NCBI RefSeq assembly: GCF_900167135.1
Contig: NZ_FUWZ01000002.1
Coordinates: forward strand, 520,641 to 584,640
Direction of reading: 5' to 3'
Length of the DNA stretch: 64,000 bases
Source of the DNA: Chitinophaga eiseniae
GTDB lineage: Bacteria > Bacteroidota > Bacteroidia > Chitinophagales > Chitinophagaceae
Shown here: positions 46,738 to 54,912 of the stretch, one piece after another
Layout: every line of letters begins with the position of its first letter
Numbering within the stretch: position 1 is the first letter of the stretch
Notes under the pieces: model-generated
What the model was told of the DNA's origin: nothing
The model's input: only the letters and a program-made list of their open reading frames with translations
The model's database searches: none
Program-made: the position numbers and the translations under genes

Positions 46738-46789
46738 TAGCGAACCCACAGGGAGATCTGCTACAGAAAATCTCCCGGCAAGTTCGCTA
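46738..46789 (-). repeat. Nested inverted repeat between fecR and the TonB receptor gene
   Basis: TAGCGAAC (46738-46745) pairs with GTTCGCTA (46782-46789). Inside it, GGGAGAT (46751-46757) pairs with ATCTCCC (46770-46776) around 12 bases. It can form a strong RNA hairpin on the minus transcript just after the fecR stop. There is no long T-run, so its role as terminator, attenuator or processing site is open. Confidence 0.6.
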
Positions 46790-46806
46790 AATGCCATAGG
46801 TAGTGC

Positions 46807-47802
46807 CTACTTTAATTTATATTGTCTTTCACTTGTTTTCTCCCACGATGCATTGAGCGTCATCGCCAGTGCGTTCATTACCTCGTCTATACTTTCACCA
46901 TTAAAGGTAGTGCTGACGGTCAGTTTCAACAGCGCGGTATTTTCCAGTTCCACTTTTACGTCATACACCTCTGTGATGGTTTGCAGTACTTCCTCCAATG
47001 GGGTATCGTGAAAAGCAAGTGATTTTTTCTCTATATCAGCTATGTGTGTCGCAATACGGAAAGCGGGGCGGAGACTATCATGCCGCAGCAGCATGCCTTG
47101 TGTAAGCACTACGCTGTCTGCCTTGTCATGATCGATCACCATCACTTTACCGCTTGCCACATGCACCGAAACGGCTTGCCGGCCGGGCATATAATGTACG
47201 GTAAAGCGGGTGCCCAGCACCTTTATTTCTGTATGGCCCAGCAACACCACAAACGGCTGGCCGGCGTTTCCGGCCACATCGAAGGTAGCCACCCCCTGCA
47301 GGCTCACGGTCCGGTTACTGTTATTATAGCCTTTGGCCAGTTCCAGCCTGGAATCCGTCATCAGCTGCACACTGCTGCCGTCCGGCAGTTGAGCGGTGGT
47401 CGGTCCGGCAAAGACAGCTGAAGGCTGTTTTCCTGTCAGGAACCACCATCCGGCACCCAGGGCTATCAGTAATACCGCCGCCACTTTCAGCAAGGTATAA
47501 ATAAAACCGGACTTGCGGGCAGGTACTTTCTGCACCTGTTTCGGTACGGCATACGCCCGTTGTGGCGTCACATTCATTTTAGCATACAACTGCTGCCAGG
47601 AGTGATCTGTTTCCACCGGCACCGTTACCGCCTGATCAGCGGCCGTTTGCAGCACTTTACCCAACGACGCCAGTAATCTGGCATTGCCGGTATCGTCCTG
47701 CAACCAGGCTTCCACCCAGGCACGCTCCTCCATATCCGCTTCATTCAGCAGATACTTGCAAAGCAAGGTATACAGTGCCTCATCAGAATAGCTTGATGTC
47801 AT
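46807..47802 (-). CDS. FecR-family anti-sigma factor
   Basis: The 331-residue protein has an N-terminal cytoplasmic part, a membrane segment at about 103-122 (LKVAAVLLIALGAGWWFL) and a periplasmic FecR domain (TAQLPDGSSVQLMTDSRLEL). A C-terminal STN-contact domain follows. It lies between its sigma factor gene (about 100 bases upstream) and the STN-type TonB receptor. It should hold the sigma factor at the membrane until the receptor is loaded. Confidence 0.93.
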   Translation of the reverse strand: MTSSYSDEALYTLLCKYLLNEADMEERAWVEAWLQDDTGNARLLASLGKVLQTAADQAVTVPVETDHSWQQLYAKMNVTPQRAYAVPKQVQKVPARKSGFIYTLLKVAAVLLIALGAGWWFLTGKQPSAVFAGPTTAQLPDGSSVQLMTDSRLELAKGYNNSNRTVSLQGVATFDVAGNAGQPFVVLLGHTEIKVLGTRFTVHYMPGRQAVSVHVASGKVMVIDHDKADSVVLTQGMLLRHDSLRPAFRIATHIADIEKKSLAFHDTPLEEVLQTITEVYDVKVELENTALLKLTVSTTFNGESIDEVMNALAMTLNASWEKTSERQYKLK

Positions 47803-47901
47803 GCGCAGTTGTACGTTTTTTATCAGGTCTGCCTTAGTCGGCTGCCCATATAAGTAGACGCATGGAAAATTGTGCTTCCCCTATGCGCCCTCTATAATTT
47901 T

Positions 47902-48420
47902 TTAAAAAAATAAGCCAGTTAACAACGGCAGGTATTCCTTCAGTTCCTGGTGCAGGATACGAAGGGCCTTGCCCATGTGGTTCTCGACTGTCTTTACGGA
48001 GATGTCAAGGGTGGCCGCAATTTCGGCATATTTCATCTGTTGCTGGCGGCTCAGGACAAATACCTCCCGGCATCTTTCCGGCAGCCTGTCCAGCGCCTGC
48101 TGGTAAAGCCTTTCCAGTTCGCGGGCCTGGTCGGTGGCCTCTGTGGCTGTTTCCCGTATAGTACTGTAGTGGGTCTCCCTGTCCACCCTGACCGTTTCCT
48201 TACGCCACTGGCTGATAGCGGTATTCCGGATGGCAGAAAACAGATATGCTTTCACCGGCCCGGTGATAGTGATACTATCCCGCTTTTCCCAGAGTCTCAA
48301 AAACACTTGCTGTACGACCTCCTCTGCCGCATGGGAATCTCCCATATAGTGAGTGGCAAAGGCGACGCATTGCGCATGATTTTCCCGGAACAATGATTCG
48401 AATGACTGGAGTTCCAACAT
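47902..48420 (-). CDS. ECF RNA polymerase sigma factor
   Basis: The protein has 172 residues from the ATG at 48420. A TTG 12 bases upstream is less likely. It has sigma region 2 (about 10-75, EEVVQQVFLRLWEKRDSI) and region 4 (about 110-160, LPERCREVFVLSRQQQMKYA and a helix-turn-helix). It ends in a hydrophobic tail (YLPLLTGLFF). It heads the FecR, TonB receptor and DUF4249 series and should drive that operon. Confidence 0.93.
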   Translation of the reverse strand: MLELQSFESLFRENHAQCVAFATHYMGDSHAAEEVVQQVFLRLWEKRDSITITGPVKAYLFSAIRNTAISQWRKETVRVDRETHYSTIRETATEATDQARELERLYQQALDRLPERCREVFVLSRQQQMKYAEIAATLDISVKTVENHMGKALRILHQELKEYLPLLTGLFF

Positions 48421-48449
48421 GATGAGGCACAAATATAACTATGATTTAC

Positions 48450-48656
48450 ATGATTTCTACTGATTCGCCTGCGGAGTAAATATGAATTATGCCAATTTTT
48501 TGTTATATTTTTTATAAAAAGATTTTTTGGGGGATACCGCCAGTGGGTATGATCCCCGGTAAACAGTGATATAAAAATCCACACAGAACAGTAGAGACAA
48601 AACAACCCTGTAAAAATATCTGTATCTGCTGAATCAGGCTAATCAGTAGAAATCAT
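48450..48656. repeat. Widely spaced 21-base inverted repeat
   Basis: ATGATTTCTACTGATTCGCCT (48450-48470) is complementary to 48636-48656 with one mismatch. The arms flank about 165 bases in the gap between the divergent sigma and pyrD genes. The arm sequence recurs nowhere else that I saw in the window. It could be a small mobile repeat or a regulatory hairpin. Confidence 0.6.
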
Positions 48657-48668
48657 ATAAATCCTGAT

Positions 48669-48676
48669 TATCTTTG
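48669..48676 (+). promoter_or_regulatory. Bacteroidota -7 promoter box before pyrD
   Basis: TATCTTTG matches TAnnTTTG and ends 8 bases before the pyrD ATG, so the transcript would be nearly leaderless. A -33 box is not visible. Moderate to low confidence. Confidence 0.4.
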
Positions 48677-48684
48677 ACCCCGCA

Positions 48685-49710
48685 ATGTATCAACTAATTA
48701 AAAAACTGCTATTCCGCGTTCAGCCGGAAAAGATCCACCACGTTGTGATGCGTGGAATGAAAACAATTTATGCGCTCCCTTTCGGTAAAAATGTACTACG
48801 GGCCTTTTGCGACGTTAAAACGAAAGGATTGGAGCGGGAACTGTTTGGCCTCCGTTTTTCCAACCCGGTAGGACTGGCCGCCGGGTTTGACAAAGACGCC
48901 AAATACATTGATGAACTGGCCTGCCTGGGATTCGGTTTCGTGGAAATCGGCACCGTGACCCCGCTGGCACAACCCGGCAATGACCAGCCCCGCCTCTTCC
49001 GCCTGCCGGCAGACCAGGCCCTGATCAACCGTATGGGCTTCAACAACGAAGGCGCCGCGGCCGCAGCCAAAAGATTGCGCCGGAGAAAATCCAATATCAT
49101 CGTCGGTGGCAACATCGGTAAAAATAAAAATACCCCCAACGAAGAAGCCGTAAGCGACTACGAAAAATGTTTTCATGCGCTCTATGACGTGGCCGACTAT
49201 TTCGTGGTAAATGTCAGCTCTCCCAATACCCCTAACCTGAGAGCCTTACAGGAGAAAGAACCGCTGAAACAGCTGCTGCATCATCTGCAACTGCTCAATG
49301 CACAGAAACTGAAACAGAAACCCATCCTCCTGAAGATAGCACCCGATCTGACAAACGAGCAACTGGACGATATTATCGAGATTGTACAGGAGACGAAACT
49401 GGCTGGCATTGTGGCCACCAACACCACCATCAGCCGGGAAGGACTGGCCACTCCGGCGGCCACCATCGCGGAGATCGGCGCCGGCGGCCTTAGCGGCCTC
49501 CCGGTAAGGGAGAAATCCACCGCCGTGATTAAGTACATCCATCAGCGCAGCCAGGGCAGCATTCCTATCATCGCCGCCGGTGGCATCTTCACCGCAGCCG
49601 ATGCACAGGAAAAACTGGACGCAGGCGCTTCGCTGGTACAGGTATATACCGGCTTCATCTACGAAGGACCTGCCATCGTAAGGAAAATTTGCGCCGGCCT
49701 GGGCAGATAA
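48685..49710 (+). CDS. pyrD: Dihydroorotate dehydrogenase, quinone-linked (class 2)
   Basis: The 341-residue protein begins with the amphipathic, basic membrane-binding helix of class 2 enzymes ([20 protein letters not shown]). FMN-binding blocks follow ([26 protein letters not shown]), and then [11 protein letters not shown], where Ser179 is the catalytic base in place of the Cys of class 1. It oxidises dihydroorotate to orotate in pyrimidine synthesis and reduces quinone. It is followed 24 bases later by a TerC-family gene. Confidence 0.96.
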   Translation: MYQLIKKLLFRVQPEKIHHVVMRGMKTIYALPFGKNVLRAFCDVKTKGLERELFGLRFSNPVGLAAGFDKDAKYIDELACLGFGFVEIGTVTPLAQPGNDQPRLFRLPADQALINRMGFNNEGAAAAAKRLRRRKSNIIVGGNIGKNKNTPNEEAVSDYEKCFHALYDVADYFVVNVSSPNTPNLRALQEKEPLKQLLHHLQLLNAQKLKQKPILLKIAPDLTNEQLDDIIEIVQETKLAGIVATNTTISREGLATPAATIAEIGAGGLSGLPVREKSTAVIKYIHQRSQGSIPIIAAGGIFTAADAQEKLDAGASLVQVYTGFIYEGPAIVRKICAGLGR

Positions 49711-49734
49711 TGCAGCATTTCAACTACAACCTAT

Positions 49735-50514
49735 ATGGAACAATTCCTGACAGCTGAATCTATCATCAGCCTTCTGACACTGATACTCATGGAAGTGGTA
49801 TTAGGCATCGACAATGTGATCTTCGTTTCTATTGTCATGAACCGCCTGCCCCCGGAAAAAAGACCGGCGGCACGCCGCATCTGGATGTTTACCGGCATCG
49901 CAGTACGTATTATCCTCCTCCTTTGCATCGGTTACATCGTGAAGGCCGTAGACCCGCTGTTCCATATCGGCAGCCACGGCTTCAGCCTGCGCGACCTGAT
50001 CATGCTGGGCGGCGGCCTCTTCCTGCTCGTCAAAACAACCCTGGAAATCCACCACAAACTGGAAGGTGAGGAAACGACCGGTCAAACCCAGAACGGCAAC
50101 AAACCTGTCGCCTCCATGCTCAATGTGGTAGGACAAATCATCCTGATCGACACCGTGTTCTCCTTCGATAGCATCATCACCGCCGTAGGCATCGCCAAAC
50201 AAGTGCCTATTATGATCATCGCCGTCATCATCGCCATGATCGTAATGTTCCTGTTTGCTCCCCGCATCAGTGACTTCATCCACAAACACCCCACGCTCAA
50301 AATGCTGGCCCTTTCCTTCCTCGTAATGGTAGGCGCCATCCTCATCGTGGAAGGCTGGAATGCAGAGAAAGCACACGAACTGCACTTGAAAAACTATGTC
50401 TACTTCGCCATGGCCTTCTCTTTCGGCGTGGAAATGCTGAACATGCGCATGCGGAAAGGCACTGCTCAACCAGTAGAACTTAAAGAACCTACCCTGAAAG
50501 ACAAACAGCGCTAA
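49735..50514 (+). CDS. TerC-family integral membrane protein
   Basis: The 259-residue protein has about seven membrane segments and the two TerC acidic motifs: MEVVLGIDNVIFVSIVMNRL near 20-39 and IDTVFSFDSIITAVG near 140-154. TerC/Alx proteins are linked to manganese export and to metal loading of secreted proteins, and others to tellurite resistance. Here no tellurite genes are adjacent, so a metal role is more likely. It may be co-transcribed with pyrD. A strong terminator follows. Confidence 0.9.
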   Translation: MEQFLTAESIISLLTLILMEVVLGIDNVIFVSIVMNRLPPEKRPAARRIWMFTGIAVRIILLLCIGYIVKAVDPLFHIGSHGFSLRDLIMLGGGLFLLVKTTLEIHHKLEGEETTGQTQNGNKPVASMLNVVGQIILIDTVFSFDSIITAVGIAKQVPIMIIAVIIAMIVMFLFAPRISDFIHKHPTLKMLALSFLVMVGAILIVEGWNAEKAHELHLKNYVYFAMAFSFGVEMLNMRMRKGTAQPVELKEPTLKDKQR

Positions 50515-50532
50515 CATCAACGGATAAACGAT

Positions 50533-50575
50533 AAAAAGGACGGCCCGGAACACTATGTTCCAGGCCGTCCTTTTT
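50533..50575. terminator. Bidirectional terminator between terC-like and rsmE genes
   Basis: AAAAAGGACGGCC (50533-50545) pairs with GGCCGTCCTTTTT (50563-50575). Inside, GGAACA pairs with TGTTCC. Both strands have a T-run after the stem, which suits the convergent arrangement. Confidence 0.85.
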
Positions 50576-50593
50576 GATATAACATCGCCTCCG

Positions 50594-51316
50594 CTATTCG
50601 GATGCATCGATATTTAACATATTCATTACCGTTACAGAAACCATTCCCGCCGTCTCCGTTCTCAGCCTGTTGCTGCCCAGCGACACCGGCTCAAACCCCT
50701 TATCCAGCGCCAGCTGTATCTCTTCCGGCGTAAAATCACCCTCCGGCCCGATCAGGATAACAGTATCTTTCCCGGGTTGAAAATGATGTATCAGTTCCCG
50801 CTTTTGTCCGGGCAAACAGTGAGCGATCAGCCGCTGCGGATCGGTATTGGTGCTCACCAGCCTGTCAAACGGCTGCGGCTCCAGCAGCTGCGGCAGATAA
50901 AACTGCTGCGACTGCAGCATGGCCGATACCAGGATATTCTGCAGTCTTTCGGCTTTGATCTTTTCCTTTTCCGTACGATGGCTTACCAGTGGAATAATTG
51001 TAGTGATCCCTATTTCCGCGGCCTTTTCCAGGAACCACTCTATCCGGGAGGCATTTTTAGTAAATGAAATCGCTATACGAAGCGCCGGCGCCGGCGCCGG
51101 CAACGTATCGCAGGCGGTAATCCGTACCCCGCAGCGCTTGCGGTTATCATCCGTGATCACCGCATGAAACCGGCGCCCGCGGCCATCAGCCAGCAGCACC
51201 TCATCGCCGTTTTCATGCCGTAGCACCTGTATACAGTACTTGGAAGTATCCTCGTTCATCGTGTAAGCTGCAGCATCTGCAGCAATATCCGGCGCGTAAA
51301 AAATAGGCTTGTCCAT
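50594..51316 (-). CDS. rsmE: 16S rRNA m3U1498 methyltransferase
   Basis: The protein has 240 residues from the ATG at 51316. A TTG nine bases upstream is less likely. It has an N-terminal PUA-like domain (about 1-70) and a C-terminal SPOUT knot (about 75-240) with VILIGPEGDFTPEEI and the final SLGSNRLRTETA, the usual RsmE signature. It methylates N3 of U1498 in 16S rRNA. It follows the MATE gene by about 10 bases and may share its transcript. Confidence 0.94.
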   Translation of the reverse strand: MDKPIFYAPDIAADAAAYTMNEDTSKYCIQVLRHENGDEVLLADGRGRRFHAVITDDNRKRCGVRITACDTLPAPAPALRIAISFTKNASRIEWFLEKAAEIGITTIIPLVSHRTEKEKIKAERLQNILVSAMLQSQQFYLPQLLEPQPFDRLVSTNTDPQRLIAHCLPGQKRELIHHFQPGKDTVILIGPEGDFTPEEIQLALDKGFEPVSLGSNRLRTETAGMVSVTVMNMLNIDASE

Positions 51317-51326
51317 GGGGCGCAAA

Positions 51327-52697
51327 TTATTGGATTATTTTGTCATTACCCGCATTGGCCAGCTTGCGGCTTTTGATATGGAACCTGAAAAACAACAGCA
51401 CGGATGCGGTCAGCAGCCCCAGTAACAACGCCCACCATACGCCTTCCACACCATACCCCAGCTGAATACCCAGCACGTACCCCAGCGGGATACCAATGCC
51501 CCAGTAAGCCAACAGCGTGATGAGCGTAGGCATCCGCACGTCGCCAAGACCGCGGAGAATGCCCAGTCCCACTACCTGCGTACCGTCAAACAACTGGAAG
51601 AAAGCGGCGATCACCAGCAGCCCGGCAGCGATAGGTATCACCTGCGGATCATTGATATACATGGCTGGCAACAGGTTTTTAAGCAGCATAAATATCAGCG
51701 CGGTCGTGCCCATCAGCACCAGCACCATATGGTAACTGGCGATAGCGGAATGACGCAGGGACTGGTAGTCTTTTTTCCCGAAGTTGTTACCGCTTTTGAT
51801 ACCGGCGGCAGCAGAGATACCGCTGGCCATCATGTAGGTCATGGCCGCCAGGCTGAGTGCGATCTGGTGAGCCGCCAGCTCAGCAGCGCCCATCCAGCCC
51901 ACGATCACCGCCGCGCCACTGAAGGCGCTGATCTCAAAAATATATTGCAGCGCCACCGGCGTACCGATGCCCAGGATCTTTTTAACGGAAGCCCATTCCA
52001 GGTGCCGGAACCCGAACGATTGCAGGTAAGGCTTGAAGCGGGGGGACTTCAATACATAAAAAGCCATGGTGATGCCCATGATCAGTCGGTCAGTAAAAGT
52101 GGCGATACCTACGCCTATCACCCCCAGGCGTGGCATCCCGAAAAGACCGTACACCAGGGTGATACCGATGATGATATTGATCACATTACCGATAATGCTG
52201 ATGTTCATCGCCTGCCGGGTGAAGCCCAGCCCTTCCGCAAACTGTTTGAATGACAGGAACAGCATCAGCGGGATAAAGGAGAAACCGAGGTAGCGGAGGA
52301 AAGGACGCGCCTGTTCCGCCACATCCGCTTCCTGTTTGAGTAATTCCAGGTGGCTGCTGCCGAAATAAATGACGGCAGACAACAGGAAACCTACGACCAT
52401 ATTGATGATCAGGCTGTGGCTCAACAGGTGGCCGATGGCTTTTTTATTACCGCGGCCGTTTTCCTGCGCAATCAGCGGGGTGAGCCCGTAAGACATGCCG
52501 ATGCCGGTCACCATAAAAATGTTGAACAGGCTATTGCCCAGGGATACCGCCGCCAGAGGCACTTTACCGGTATGACCGATAATGATGCTGTCTGACAGGG
52601 CCACCAGCGTGTGGCCCAACTGGGAGATAACAACAGGATAGGCTAAATGGAAATTGTCCTTGTAATAAGGCTGGTATTTTAAATAAAGCTGTTTCAT
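51327..52697 (-). CDS. MATE-family multidrug exporter (NorM type)
   Basis: The 456-residue protein has about 12 membrane segments. The N-terminal half starts LAYPVVISQLGHTLVALSDS, with the family motif of two matching halves, and ends in a short basic tail. It should expel cationic drugs in exchange for sodium or protons. It is upstream of rsmE on the same strand with a 10-base gap. The substrate is unknown. Confidence 0.93.
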   Translation of the reverse strand: MKQLYLKYQPYYKDNFHLAYPVVISQLGHTLVALSDSIIIGHTGKVPLAAVSLGNSLFNIFMVTGIGMSYGLTPLIAQENGRGNKKAIGHLLSHSLIINMVVGFLLSAVIYFGSSHLELLKQEADVAEQARPFLRYLGFSFIPLMLFLSFKQFAEGLGFTRQAMNISIIGNVINIIIGITLVYGLFGMPRLGVIGVGIATFTDRLIMGITMAFYVLKSPRFKPYLQSFGFRHLEWASVKKILGIGTPVALQYIFEISAFSGAAVIVGWMGAAELAAHQIALSLAAMTYMMASGISAAAGIKSGNNFGKKDYQSLRHSAIASYHMVLVLMGTTALIFMLLKNLLPAMYINDPQVIPIAAGLLVIAAFFQLFDGTQVVGLGILRGLGDVRMPTLITLLAYWGIGIPLGYVLGIQLGYGVEGVWWALLLGLLTASVLLFFRFHIKSRKLANAGNDKIIQ

Positions 52698-52775
52698 TGA
52701 TTCGTCTGATTAATTATTTATTGACTGCTAACAGGGTAATTTTTTCCGGTAGTGATAAATTTATCCGGTACCAAC

Positions 52776-52808
52776 AAAAAGGCCGGCGATCTGGTGATGC
52801 CGGCCTTT
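52776..52808 (-). terminator. Rho-independent terminator of dnaB
   Basis: AAAGGCCGGC (52778-52787) pairs with GCCGGCCTTT (52799-52808). On the minus strand the stem runs into a short T-run (complement of 52776-52780). It lies 21 bases after the dnaB stop. Confidence 0.75.
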
Positions 52809-52829
52809 AAGCAAATATCGTTACAGGTG

Positions 52830-54392
52830 CTAAAACGGTGCATCTTCAAAACCTTCGTCAAAGTTCATGTCATTCATTTTTGAGCCCTTCTGTATATACA
52901 GCTTCGCCTCATCGTTGCCGCCCTGCGGGCGGGAAATGCCTGCGAACGGACTACCTCCCCCTCCGGGGTTTTCCAGGCTGCCATCATCTTCGAAGCGCTG
53001 GAATTCCAGTACAGCTCTTAATTTGATGGTGTCCAGCTGACCGTTACGGTGTTTCGCAATACGGACGTGCGTTTCACCTTTGTTGGATTCGCCCATTTCG
53101 TTGGCGTTGATCTCGTAGTATTCGGGGCGGTACAGGAACATTACCATGTCGGCATCCTGTTCGATCGCACCGGATTCACGGAGGTCACTCAGCTGAGGCA
53201 TTTTATTACCGTCCTTACGTTTTTCCACATCACGGCTCAACTGGGAGAGGGCGATCACCGGTACCTGCAGCTCTTTTGCGAGGCCTTTCAGGTCACGGGA
53301 GATTTTACTGATCTCCTGCTCACGGTTGGAACCCCTGCCGTCGCCGCTACCGCTCATCAGCTGGAGGTAGTCGATGATGATCACCCCTACGCCGTGGTTG
53401 TGTACCAATCGTCGGCATTTGGCTCTCAGCTCGAAGATATTGAGCGCCGGGGTATCGTCGATGAAGATGGGTGCTTTCGCCAGGCGTTCGATACCGTGGG
53501 TCATCAGCTTCTTCATTTCATATTCTTCCAGTTTACCACGGGAGATTTTTTCCAGTTTGATTTCCGATTCCGCCGAGAGGATACGTTGTACGATCTGGCC
53601 GGAGGACATCTCCAGGGAAAATACGGCCGCCCCTTTCGGGAAGCGGGGATGGAGGGCCGCGTTACGGGCGAGGTTAAGGGCGAAAGCCGTTTTACCTACG
53701 GAAGGACGGGCCGCGATGATGATAAGGTCGGTAGACTGCCAGCCGTAAGTCACTTTATCGAGTGACGGGAAGCCGGAGGGCACACCGGTGATATCATCGC
53801 CTTTATTACGGAGGTCTTCGATACGCTTCATGGTGTTTACCAGTACGCGGTCGATGGAGTCGTAGTTTTTACGAAGGTGGTTATTGGTGATCTCGAAGAG
53901 TTTGGATTCGGCGCTGTCGAGCAGGTCGAACACGTCGGCAGTATCTTCGTAAGATTCGGTAAGGATCTCTCCGGAAATGCGGATCAGCTCCCGCTGAATA
54001 AATTTCTGCAGGATGATACGGGCGTGTGCTTCGATGTTGGCCGAAGACACCACCGCATTGGTGAGTTTCATCACGGTAAATGGTCCGCCTACCGCCTCCA
54101 GCGAGCCCATGGACTTGAGCTCTTCTGTCACGGTGAGAATGTCTACCGGCATCGATTTCGACGCCAGACGGGTCATGGCGGAAAAAATCAGCTGGTGTGC
54201 TTCCACATAAAAACACTCGCCTTTCAATATCTCTACAACAATATCAAAAGCACCCTTTTCCAGCATGATGGCTCCCAAAACAGCTTCTTCCAATTCTTTA
54301 GCCTGTGGTGGTACCTTGCCGTACACCAAGGACGACACTTCAATGGCCGGTTTTCTGCGAACATTGCGGTCCTTCTTAAGATTGAGATCCAT
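52830..54392 (-). CDS. dnaB: Replicative DNA helicase
   Basis: The 520-residue protein has the DnaB layout: an N-terminal helical domain (about 28-150) and a RecA-like motor (about 195-480). Walker A is ARPSVGKTAFAL at 228-239 and Walker B is VIIIDYLQLM near 340. The C-terminus carries a Gly-rich, acidic tail. As a hexamer it unwinds DNA ahead of the fork. It is divergent from pheT across a gap with DnaA-box-like sites. Confidence 0.96.
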   Translation of the reverse strand: MDLNLKKDRNVRRKPAIEVSSLVYGKVPPQAKELEEAVLGAIMLEKGAFDIVVEILKGECFYVEAHQLIFSAMTRLASKSMPVDILTVTEELKSMGSLEAVGGPFTVMKLTNAVVSSANIEAHARIILQKFIQRELIRISGEILTESYEDTADVFDLLDSAESKLFEITNNHLRKNYDSIDRVLVNTMKRIEDLRNKGDDITGVPSGFPSLDKVTYGWQSTDLIIIAARPSVGKTAFALNLARNAALHPRFPKGAAVFSLEMSSGQIVQRILSAESEIKLEKISRGKLEEYEMKKLMTHGIERLAKAPIFIDDTPALNIFELRAKCRRLVHNHGVGVIIIDYLQLMSGSGDGRGSNREQEISKISRDLKGLAKELQVPVIALSQLSRDVEKRKDGNKMPQLSDLRESGAIEQDADMVMFLYRPEYYEINANEMGESNKGETHVRIAKHRNGQLDTIKLRAVLEFQRFEDDGSLENPGGGGSPFAGISRPQGGNDEAKLYIQKGSKMNDMNFDEGFEDAPF

Positions 54393-54912
54393 TTATGGTC
54401 AGAGTATTAAAAAAAGTTAATAAAAGGTTACAGTCAATGGGCCTTTCCGGTATTTATTTGCATTATTCCTGTATCCGGCAGCATTTGCCGCTTTAAGAAA
54501 TTGTAAATTTTTCTCGAGCCGTACAAACTAAGGTAAAGGCATTTTTTTAATTAACCTTTTTTATTTGACGACTAAATTTATTAAGCCTCATGCACAGTTT
54601 ATCCACCATTAACAAGTGGGTTATCCACCACGCATTATAGGTTATCCACCAAAAACCGAAAAAACCACATGCAAAGGTCTGATTATTCACACACATTGTG
54701 TAAAAAAGATTTTCACATCAGCTGCCAGGGCTACCGGCAGGCGTCCGGAATAGTGGCCAGGCAGGGATATGCGGGAAAATGCGGGCAGGGAAACCGCTGT
54801 TCATCCCTTCTCCGGGATATTTTTTCCCGGCAATGCGGCTGTAAAGGGGTAATTCGCAATTCGTAATTTGTAATTCTTTAACTTTACGCTTCTTTATAAA
54901 CCAAGCAGACAA
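54393..54912. other. 520-base dnaB-pheT gap with origin-like features
   Basis: No gene was recognised. The left half holds an AT-rich tract (about 54537-54590). After it come three TTATCCACC sites spaced 22 and 21 bases apart, then a consensus DnaA box TTATTCACA and an inverted TTTTACACA. These are listed as one cluster below. The right end holds imperfect AATTCGTAATT repeats before pheT. Confidence 0.7.
54599..54705. promoter_or_regulatory. DnaA-box-like cluster, candidate oriC or DnaA-controlled site
   Basis: TTATCCACC lies at 54599-54607, 54621-54629 and 54642-54650. Each is one base off the TTWTNCACA box, and all are on the same strand and two helical turns apart. TTATTCACA (54683-54691) and, inverted, TTTTACACA (54697-54705) match the consensus fully. 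An AT-rich tract lies just to the left. This is the layout of a replication origin, but a DnaA-regulated dnaB promoter would look alike. Confidence 0.5.
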
